Source of the DNA: Chloroflexi bacterium RBG_13_46_14
GTDB taxonomy: Bacteria; Chloroflexota; Dehalococcoidia; Dehalococcoidales; UBA2162
Reading direction: 5' to 3'
Assembly: GCA_001796415.1 (NCBI GenBank)
Contig: MGML01000061.1
Coordinates: forward strand, 1 to 5,064
DNA: 5,064 nucleotides
Below are positions 1-4,393 of the stretch, piece by piece. The stretch's first letter is position 1. Each line of letters opens with the position of its first letter. Position numbers and translations under genes: made by a program. The notes beneath the pieces were generated by a model, which was given only the letters and a program-made list of their open reading frames with translations, had not been told where the DNA came from and made no database searches.

Positions 1-41
1 CCCATATATTGCCGGTATATAGTTCGATCAACAATTTCCGG

Positions 42-70
42 TTGACACGCTGAAACCTTCGTGTTAATAT
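42..70 (+). promoter_or_regulatory. sigma70-like promoter of the operon
   Basis: A perfect -35 hexamer TTGACA (42-47) is followed after exactly 17 bases by TAATAT (65-70), which matches the TATAAT consensus at four of six positions. Transcription would start at about 76-79, inside the inverted repeat at 76-97, as expected for a promoter blocked by an ArsR-family repressor. No other equally good promoter was seen between the genes, so it probably drives the whole array. This is a sequence match only. Confidence 0.7.
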
Positions 71-75
71 ATCTA

Positions 76-97
76 TATATGCAGGTTTATGCATATA
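76..97 (+). promoter_or_regulatory. ArsR-type operator (inverted repeat)
   Basis: Perfect 8-base inverted arms TATATGCA (76-83) and TGCATATA (90-97) flank a 6-base spacer. The site lies between the -10 element and the arsR ribosome binding site and covers the predicted transcription start. ArsR/SmtB repressors typically bind AT-rich imperfect palindromes in this position and leave when metal binds. The regulator encoded just downstream is the obvious ligand. Binding itself is inferred. Confidence 0.65.
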
Positions 98-110
98 GTT
101 GGAGGGCAAT

Positions 111-500
111 ATGAGGGATATGATTAAAGTCTACAAAGCGTTGTCCGATGAATCCAGATTGAGAGTGCTGAACCTGTTATTCGAGAGAGAATGCTGTGTC
201 TGTGAAGTTGAGCAGGTCCTCGAAATTTCACAATCAAAAGCCTCAAGGATTCTCGGGACTTTATATGATGTCGGGTTCTTAAACCTTCGAAAAGAAGGCC
301 TCTGGTCACTCTACTCTATCGACTGGGAAGGAATGGGAGATCATCTCAGAGGTATCCTGGAAGCTGTAAGAAGAGGTTTCACAGGAAATCAGCAAATGGA
401 TGCGGACAGAGAACGTCTGAAAACCACGGTACGGATTGGTCCGGGTTGTGCCGGTAAGACCTGTAGTGAAGTATTGGAAAGCAAACCTGTAAACGCCTAA
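111..500 (+). CDS. arsR: ArsR/SmtB-family metalloregulatory repressor
   Basis: A 129-residue winged-helix repressor of usual family length. Residues 7-23 (VYKALSDESRLRVLNLL) are the typical first helices. Residues 28-31 (CCVC, within ECCVCE) match the ArsR metal-binding box, normally ELCVCDL, so C28, C29 and C31 are candidate arsenite or metal ligands. The recognition helix is around residues 40-52 (SQSKASRILGTLYDV) and the wing around 57-71. The C-terminal tail adds a second pair, C113 and C118, in GCAGKTC. ATG 111 is chosen because GGAGG lies at 101-105, five bases upstream; an in-frame TTG at 99 would contain that ribosome binding site, and ATG 120 is less well placed. It is the first gene of the operon and probably autoregulates through the inverted repeat at 76-97. 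The inducer is probably arsenite, but other thiophilic metals cannot be excluded. Confidence 0.92.
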   Translation: MRDMIKVYKALSDESRLRVLNLLFERECCVCEVEQVLEISQSKASRILGTLYDVGFLNLRKEGLWSLYSIDWEGMGDHLRGILEAVRRGFTGNQQMDADRERLKTTVRIGPGCAGKTCSEVLESKPVNA

Positions 501-531
501 GCATTAAATTCTTGAAAGGCTCAAATCAGAT

Positions 532-1566
532 ATGGAAATACTTACACAAATTATTCAGGGTGGCTGGGAGGCGCTGCTCGAGTACCTTTCGGCACATGTA
601 ATAACCTGCCTTATACCGGCTTTCTTCATCGCCGGCGCAATCGCGATATTCATCTCCCAGGGAGCGGTGCTTCGCTATTTCGGTCCGAAAGCGAAGAAAC
701 TCCTCTCTTACAGCATCGCCTCTGTGTCAGGCACGATTCTTGCGGTCTGTTCATGTACCGTCTTACCGCTTTTCGGCGGAATCTACAAACGCGGTGCCGG
801 TATCGGTCCGGCAGTGGCATTCCTCTATTCAGGTCCGGCAATCAATGTACTGGCTATAGTCTATACCGCACAGATTCTCGGTTTCGATCTTGGCCTTGCC
901 CGGGCAATCGGTGCCGTAGTATTTGCAGCCGGAATTGGCCTCATTATGGCTTTCATATACCGAAAGGATGAATCTCTCAAAGACAGTTCGGCTTTCGATG
1001 CTCTTGAAGCTGATACCGGAGGGAAATCCTGGTGGCAGCAGGTAATATTCTTCGCTGACCTGGTCGGAATCCTGGTTTTCCTGGCTTCGAAAAACTGGAT
1101 CGTGTCCGGTATCCTGTTGGCCATTCTTTTTGTTATCCTGTGGCGCTGGTTCAATAAGGGCGAATTATGGATGTGGATGAAAGAGACCTGGCGGTTCGTA
1201 AAACTAATCGTTCCCTGGCTGCTGGGCGGTGTATTTGTTGCCGGCATGATAATTACTTTTGTCCCGCAGGATGCCGTTACTTCCTGGGTCGGCAGCAATA
1301 CGATACTCTCGAACCTGATAGCTTCTGTTCTTGGCTCGTTGATGTATTTTGCCACGCTGACGGAAGTCCCGATCATAAATTCTTTCATGAATCTGGGAAT
1401 GCACAAAGGTCCGGTACTAACCCTGCTGCTGGCAGGCCCGGCACTTTCACTGCCTAATATGCTGGTAATCAGAAGTATCATGGGAACGAAACGAACACTT
1501 ACTTATGTAGGTCTGGTAATACTATTCTCAACCGTAACAGGCTATATTTTCGGTCTGTTTAATTAA
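532..1566 (+). CDS. ArsP/DUF318-family permease, full size
   Basis: A 344-residue polytopic membrane protein of the predicted permease family that includes the organoarsenical exporter ArsP (PF03773-type). About eight or nine hydrophobic segments are visible, roughly at 21-41, 62-82, 93-115, 121-142, 169-186, 189-206, 222-247, 260-276, 295-310 and 325-343. The family signature is clear in both internal repeats. The first half has C73-S-C75-T-V-L-P, then a GAGIGPAVAFLYSGPAINVL block. The second half has T277-E-V-P-I and a LLLAGPALSLPNML block. The C73/C75 pair in the membrane is the likely metalloid-binding or relay site. The start at ATG 532 has only a weak upstream GAAAGG (514-519). It lies 31 bases after arsR and 15 bases before the selenocysteine thioredoxin, a pairing common for this family. 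Export of trivalent (methyl)arsenicals or a similar soft metalloid is inferred from family and context; the actual substrate is unknown. Confidence 0.85.
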   Translation: MEILTQIIQGGWEALLEYLSAHVITCLIPAFFIAGAIAIFISQGAVLRYFGPKAKKLLSYSIASVSGTILAVCSCTVLPLFGGIYKRGAGIGPAVAFLYSGPAINVLAIVYTAQILGFDLGLARAIGAVVFAAGIGLIMAFIYRKDESLKDSSAFDALEADTGGKSWWQQVIFFADLVGILVFLASKNWIVSGILLAILFVILWRWFNKGELWMWMKETWRFVKLIVPWLLGGVFVAGMIITFVPQDAVTSWVGSNTILSNLIASVLGSLMYFATLTEVPIINSFMNLGMHKGPVLTLLLAGPALSLPNMLVIRSIMGTKRTLTYVGLVILFSTVTGYIFGLFN

Positions 1567-1581
1567 TTTAAGGAGGAAAGA

Positions 1582-1824
1582 ATGAATATCAAGGTATTAG
1601 GCAAAGGTTGAGCAAAGTGCGAAATGCTTGAAAAGACTGTCCGTGAGGTAGTCGAAGAAATGTCGGTAGAAGCTGAAATCGAACATGTCAGGGATATGAA
1701 AGCTATTATGGAATATCCCATTCTGACTACGCCGGGGCTGGTGATAGATGAAAAACTGGTCAGTTCCGGGAAGGTGCCGTCTAAAGCGGAAGTCACGACC
1801 TATATTACAAATGCAATGAGTTAA
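1582..1824 (+). CDS. thioredoxin-like selenoprotein with U-x-x-C active site
   Basis: Read with TGA 1609-1611 as selenocysteine, this encodes an 80-residue protein beginning MNIKVLGKG, followed by U10-A-K-C13. This matches the small thioredoxin-fold family often annotated as redox-active disulfide protein 2, whose members normally begin MKIKVLGxGCxxC, so U10 sits exactly on the first active-site cysteine. A TTP motif (T50-P51) provides the usual cis-proline, and residues 53-63 form the last strands. The start is strongly supported: AGGAGG at 1571-1576 lies five bases before ATG 1582. The next ATG, 1624, has no ribosome binding site and would delete the first strand and active site. It directly follows the permease gene, a known arrangement, so a role delivering electrons to, or taking metalloid from, the permease or ArsC is plausible. 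A sequencing error is unlikely given the neighbouring genes with the same behaviour. A SECIS-like hairpin is at 1635-1653. Confidence 0.88.
1635..1653 (+). promoter_or_regulatory. candidate SECIS element for the thioredoxin-like selenoprotein
   Basis: GACT (1635-1638) pairs with AGTC (1650-1653). After a small internal loop, CC (1641-1642) pairs with GG (1647-1648), closing a GTGA apical loop at 1643-1646. The loop begins 32 bases after the TGA at 1609-1611, within the roughly 16-37 base range known for bacterial SECIS hairpins, and carries a loop G. A weaker, closer fold pairs 1611-1614 with 1625-1628. The stem is short and interrupted, so this is tentative. Confidence 0.4.
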
Positions 1825-1865
1825 TTACCTGTAAAGAATTTCTGTGAAAGAATCGGTGAAGTAAA

Positions 1866-2222
1866 ATGAAAGTAAAGCTGCCGGATATTACTTTACTTGA
1901 CGATCATGTTATTGCTATCGAATCGGCCGTGGGGTGAGGTTGAGCTCCTGATATGATGCGTGCCGTCATCAGTTTCTCAAAAAAGATAACTCCCCTGATA
2001 CCGGGATTAAGTAAGGTAATACCCAGGTGCGGTTATAACTCCGAAATAAAGACGATAATTTTTCGCCATGAAGATATCGGGGTTTATATCGAGCCGCACC
2101 AGATTGTCGCATATAACGTGAGGGATGAAGCCAGGGCAATCGGACTTTTGAATTGGCTTAAGGAGCGAATGACTGCGAATTCAGCAGATAATGGCTCAAA
2201 ATTGAAAATGCCGGGAGAGTAG
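1866..2222 (+). CDS. small selenoprotein with U-G-U motif (paralogue 1)
   Basis: With TGA 1935-1937 and 1941-1943 both read as selenocysteine, ATG 1866 to TAG 2220-2222 encodes 118 residues. The N-terminal part (1-23) ends in ESAVG and leads into U24-G-U26-A-P-D. Then comes a compact alpha/beta domain: MMRAVISF (30-37), LIP (44-46), C55-G-Y-N, a strand-rich middle, and a final helix ending LLNWLKERM. The domain resembles small domains annotated as (Fe-S)-binding proteins, in which a Cys-rich entry is followed by C-x-YN and an E/D-W-L-K helix; this is from memory and only moderately certain. The next gene is a paralogue, 24 identities in 73 ungapped positions from M30 on, with the same U-x-U placement. 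A GGTGA at 1855-1859 precedes the start at six bases. The internal ATG 1953 would discard the motif. Function is unknown: a diselenide redox site, or selenolate ligands for an Fe-S cluster or metalloid together with C55, are options. Confidence 0.82.
1948..1972 (+). promoter_or_regulatory. candidate SECIS element for the UGU protein
   Basis: CTG (1948-1950) pairs with CAG (1970-1972). After a two-base AT bulge, ATGATG (1953-1958) pairs with CGTCAT (1964-1969) with one G-U pair, closing a CGTGC loop (1959-1963). The loop starts 22 bases after the first TGA and 16 after the second, so one hairpin could serve both, as bacterial SelB requires a hairpin close behind the codon. The same loop recurs in the paralogous gene at 2328-2332. 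The loop codons encode Arg-Ala, so part of the similarity may reflect the protein. Confidence 0.6.
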
Positions 2223-2225
2223 AGA

Positions 2226-2558
2226 ATGGTCAAGGATAAACCGGATACCGGTGCGTTAGAGAAATACAAAGCAACTCTGTACCCATACCGGGGTGATAAC
2301 TGAGAATGACAGGGTGGCGGGATGGCACGTGCTGTCATCGAGTTCAAAAAGGATATCGGTCATCTTATACCTTTGATAGGGAAATCGGTCGAAGGTTGTG
2401 CCTACAATCCTGAATCTAATATCGCAGGTTTTCAGGTCAATAACCTGCGTATAATCATAGGGCAAAACCGGATGAATATATATGGGACTGACGACGAACC
2501 AACGATAAAGAAGATTATCGACTGGCTTATCGACAGAATAAGTGAAAATCATCAATAA
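2226..2558 (+). CDS. small selenoprotein with U-E-U motif (paralogue 2)
   Basis: Reading TGA 2301-2303 and 2307-2309 as selenocysteine gives a 110-residue protein from ATG 2226 to TAA 2556-2558. The N-terminal 25 residues differ from those of the preceding gene, then come N25-U26-E-U28-Q-G-G-G and a domain paralogous to the UGU protein: MARAVIEF (33-40), LIP (47-49), C58-A-Y-N-P-E, and a closing helix with DWLIDRI. The two selenocysteines sit 30 residues before the conserved Cys (U28 to C58), against 29 in paralogue 1. GGGAG at 2213-2217 lies eight bases upstream of the start, and only three bases separate the gene from the stop of paralogue 1, suggesting coupled translation. The later in-frame ATG 2322 would remove the U-x-U motif. 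The function is not known; the two proteins may act as a heterodimer or as successive carriers of electrons or metalloid. Confidence 0.8.
2321..2339 (+). promoter_or_regulatory. candidate SECIS element for the UEU protein
   Basis: GATGGCA (2321-2327) pairs with TGTCATC (2333-2339), seven base pairs including one G-U, around a CGTGC loop (2328-2332). The loop begins 25 bases after the first TGA and 19 after the second. It is identical to the loop in the paralogue's hairpin although several stem bases differ, which supports a conserved RNA structure. Confidence 0.62.
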
Positions 2559-2575
2559 ACGTCGTGTAAACAATA

Positions 2576-2887
2576 GTGAAAAAATCAAATCGTAATGCAT
2601 CGGGTAATATAAAAAAACTGACTCTTCCTGACGGTTTACAGGTAGGTATTGTGAACCTGGATAGTATTTTACAGGAGGTTGCCGACCTGGAATTGTCCGA
2701 TACCAGGGTTATTGGAAAGGAACTGATTGACAGGGTTAAAACCTGTAATTATGTAGCGGCTGGTGCGGAAAAGGAATACTTATCAGCGTTGATACACGAA
2801 TATCAAAAAAGATTTTCCCCGGAGGGAGTATCGCATCGTATCGACCCTAAAAAGCCACACGCCGGCTGAGTATTCGGCTGACCATAA
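2576..2887 (+). CDS. small conserved protein with probable C-terminal G-U-V-F-G-U-P selenocysteine tail
   Basis: The body (residues 1-97) contains a KLTLPDGLQVGIVNLDSIL entry, a helical middle (VADLELSDTRVIGKELIDRVKTCNYV) and AGAEKEYLSALIHEYQKRF. It resembles small uncharacterised redox-operon proteins of the LPDGxxVGIxxLD type. At residue 98 the frame meets TGA 2867-2869, and five codons later it ends. Read through, the tail is H-A-G97-U98-V-F-G101-U102-P103, then TAA 2885-2887. The second TGA is 2879-2881, and both are preceded by GGC. Three neighbouring genes recode TGA, and a hairpin follows at 2893-2907, so read-through is the better reading; termination at the first TGA (97 residues) is the alternative. 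Start GTG 2576 is the first possible after an in-frame TAA at 2567, but its ribosome binding site is poor, suggesting coupling to the gene upstream. C84-like internal cysteine (in KTCNYV) is also present. Function unknown. Confidence 0.65.
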
Positions 2888-2892
2888 GGCAA

Positions 2893-2907
2893 TGACTGGT
2901 TCAGTCA
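2893..2907 (+). promoter_or_regulatory. candidate SECIS element at the end of the GUVFGUP gene
   Basis: TGACTG (2893-2898) pairs perfectly with CAGTCA (2902-2907) around a GTT loop (2899-2901); opening the last pair gives a GGTTC loop similar in style to G/U-containing bacterial SECIS loops. It starts 18 bases after the second TGA and 30 after the first. It lies beyond the TAA at 2885-2887 and ends just before the arsC ribosome binding site (2913-2917). It is too short and lacks the T-run of a terminator. Confidence 0.5.
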
Positions 2908-2926
2908 GAGACAGGAGAAAGAGAAA

Positions 2927-3349
2927 ATGAGCGCAACGGTACTTTTTGTATGCGTACATAACTCGGGTCGAAGCCAGATGGCTGCGGCTTTTTTTAACCT
3001 GATGGCGAAAGGTAAGGCAAAGGCCTTGTCTGCCGGTACAAAACCGGCTGATACAGTTAATCCCGTAGTCGTGGAGGCAATGCGAGAAGTCGGTATCGAT
3101 ATCAGCAGCAACAGACCACAGATGCTTACAATGGACCTGGTTGAGAAGGCTGACCGGATGATTACCATGGGCTGCGGTGAAGATACCGAAGCTGTGTGCC
3201 CGGCTGGATTCCTCGAGACCGAAGACTGGGAACTGGAAGACCCTCACGGGAAAAGGCTTGAAGAAGTAAGGGAAATACGGGATGAAGTTAAACGGAGAGT
3301 GGAAAATCTATTAACTGAAATGCAGATAGTCGGTAAACAGCATGAGTAA
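2927..3349 (+). CDS. arsC: arsenate reductase ArsC, thioredoxin-coupled LMW-phosphatase type
   Basis: A 140-residue cytoplasmic enzyme that reduces arsenate to arsenite. The phosphatase-like P-loop is at residues 9-16 (C-V-H-N-S-G-R-S), with C9 the nucleophile that attacks arsenate. C83 and C91 (GCGEDTEAVCP) form the second and third redox cysteines, spaced like C82/C89 of the S. aureus enzyme, and E104-D105-P106 provides the general acid. These features place it in the thioredoxin-recycled class rather than the glutaredoxin class. AGGAG at 2913-2917 lies nine bases before ATG 2927. The gene follows the selenoprotein block by 39 bases and overlaps the next permease gene by eight. Its usual electron donor is thioredoxin, so the selenocysteine thioredoxin upstream is a natural candidate partner, though that is inference. 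All three catalytic cysteines use TGC or TGT, in contrast to the recoded neighbours. Length is normal and no defect is seen. Confidence 0.93.
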   Translation: MSATVLFVCVHNSGRSQMAAAFFNLMAKGKAKALSAGTKPADTVNPVVVEAMREVGIDISSNRPQMLTMDLVEKADRMITMGCGEDTEAVCPAGFLETEDWELEDPHGKRLEEVREIRDEVKRRVENLLTEMQIVGKQHE

Positions 3350-3836
3350 TAACGCGATAATCTTCATCTCTTTATGTGGGATTCTTTCTCTGGTTTCTTT
3401 CCTGATAGACCGACGAAAGACCTGGGAGGGATTTAAACGAGGCTGGCGGATGTTCAGAAACATGCTCCTTCCTTTTATAAATATACTTATTCTGGTAAGC
3501 CTGGTTATTTATTTCATATCCCCGGATGTAATTTCGCGGTATTTGGGAGCCGAATCAGGAGTAACCGGGTTTGCGATTGCTGCTGTGGTCGGTTCAATTA
3601 CTCTGATTCCCGGGTTTATCTCTTATCCTATTGCTGCCGGACTGATCCAGCAGGGGGCATCATATGCTGTCGTTGCCACTTTCATGACGACATTGATGAT
3701 GGTCGGAGTAGTTACCCTGCCGCTTGAGATAAAGTATTTCGGAAGGAGGGCTGCTATTATCCGAAACTCTCTGAATTTCGTGGCAGCTATCATAATCGGC
3801 CTGCTGGTAGGACTGGTAATGGGTGTTATCAAATGA
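3342..3836 (+). CDS. half-size permease A, ArsP/DUF318-like
   Basis: A 164-residue membrane protein corresponding to one half of the full-size permeases of this superfamily. Hydrophobic segments lie roughly at 4-21, 40-60, 72-95, 107-125 and 142-162. Residues 67-76 (YLGAESGVTG) and a P90-G91-F-I-S-Y-P segment followed by an amphipathic L-I-Q-Q-G-A-S stretch match the repeat unit found in the partner gene. The positively charged region near residues 24-40 is probably cytoplasmic. It lacks the CSC motif; its only cysteine is C12. The start ATG 3342 overlaps the end of arsC by eight bases and its own stop overlaps the next start in ATGA (3833-3836), so the three genes are translationally coupled. 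It most likely pairs with the adjacent half to form one functional transporter. The substrate is unknown, probably a metalloid or related species given the neighbours. Confidence 0.8.
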   Translation: MSNNAIIFISLCGILSLVSFLIDRRKTWEGFKRGWRMFRNMLLPFINILILVSLVIYFISPDVISRYLGAESGVTGFAIAAVVGSITLIPGFISYPIAAGLIQQGASYAVVATFMTTLMMVGVVTLPLEIKYFGRRAAIIRNSLNFVAAIIIGLLVGLVMGVIK

Positions 3837-4366
3837 AAATTTTCATGAAAAAATTTCGGAACTATATCTGGATTACCCTGTATTTAGTCCTGACGGTGCT
3901 GTCTTTTATTATCGGTTTCGAGCCGGGCAAGGATATTTTCACTGGCTTTGGCCAGTCTTTTATCGAGATGATTACTTTTATACCGTTCCTGTTTATCATC
4001 GTCGGACTTTTCGATGTCTGGATGCCGAAGGAGAAAATCCAGCGCCATATCGGGCAGGAGTCCGGTGTCAAAGGTATTGCAATCATGGTACTTCTTGCCA
4101 TGCTCCAGGCTGGCCCCCTGTACGGAGCTTTTCCGGTCGCTTATATGCTGTATAGGAAGGGCGCCGGAATCCGGAATATTTTTATTTATCTTGGAGCGTT
4201 TACGTCAATGAAAATCCCGATGCTCGGAATAGAAATTGGCTATCTCGGTATTGAGTACACCATTACCCGTACCCTGGTTTCTCTGCCGCTTTTTATTGGG
4301 ATTGGTTACCTTATGGAAATTATGTTAAAAAACAGAAAATTCGAGGTGTATGACGGGAGTGGTTAA
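3833..4366 (+). CDS. half-size permease B, ArsP/DUF318-like
   Basis: A 177-residue membrane protein paralogous to the preceding gene. Hydrophobic segments lie roughly at 10-28, 41-63, 79-95, 112-132 and 145-165. The shared landmarks are RHIGQESGVKG (71-81, compare YLGAESGVTG), A93-G-P95-L-Y-G-A-F-P, L-Y-R-K-G-A-G, and a K-I-P-M-L-G-I-E-I-x-Y-L-G block that matches T-L-P-L-E-I-K-Y-F-G in half A. It contains no cysteine at all, unlike the full-size permease with its C73-S-C75 pair. ATG 3833 overlaps the upstream stop; another ATG at 3845 is possible but the overlap favours the first. The lengths and reciprocal similarity suggest a heterodimeric two-part permease rather than a broken gene: the reading frames are intact, and half B has its own start and N-terminal charged segment. 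The transported compound is not identifiable from sequence. Confidence 0.8.
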   Translation: MKIFMKKFRNYIWITLYLVLTVLSFIIGFEPGKDIFTGFGQSFIEMITFIPFLFIIVGLFDVWMPKEKIQRHIGQESGVKGIAIMVLLAMLQAGPLYGAFPVAYMLYRKGAGIRNIFIYLGAFTSMKIPMLGIEIGYLGIEYTITRTLVSLPLFIGIGYLMEIMLKNRKFEVYDGSG

Positions 4367-4393
4367 GTGAAAAATACTTTTGGAGTTAACCTT

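Noticed and set aside
4..45. Small inverted repeats upstream of the promoter (ATATA 4-8 with TATAT 16-20; TCAAC 28-32 with GTTGA 41-45)
   Set aside because: Arms of only five bases in AT-rich DNA are expected by chance; the longer repeat at 76-97 is the better operator.
99..110. TTG 99 as the arsR start
   Set aside because: The strong GGAGG at 101-105 would then lie inside the gene; it is ideally spaced for ATG 111.
861..1481. Long minus-strand open frame of 206 codons
   Set aside because: It is antisense to the clear permease gene, its translation resembles no family, and no ribosome binding site or promoter supports it.
1953..2222. Shorter protein starting at internal ATG 1953
   Set aside because: No ribosome binding site is placed for it and it would drop the U-G-U motif shared with the neighbouring paralogue; the same reasoning rejects starts at 1624 and 2322.
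1582..2558. Pseudogenes with premature stops
   Set aside because: Every interrupting codon is TGA, never TAA or TAG, the flanking reading frames are intact, paralogues share the TGA positions, and hairpins follow at suitable distances.
1582..2887. TGA reassigned genome-wide to Trp or Gly instead of selenocysteine
   Set aside because: TGA serves as the stop of half-size permease A (3834-3836, ATGA overlap), normal TGG and GGN codons are used at conserved sites, and recoded TGAs occur only at redox-type positions of small proteins.
2893..2907. Intrinsic terminator after the fourth small gene
   Set aside because: The stem is only six base pairs with about half G-C and is followed by a purine-rich ribosome binding site rather than a run of T.
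3823..4155. Plus-strand open frame overlapping permease half B
   Set aside because: The composition is unlike a real protein and the alternative frame encodes an obvious membrane protein with paralogue similarity.
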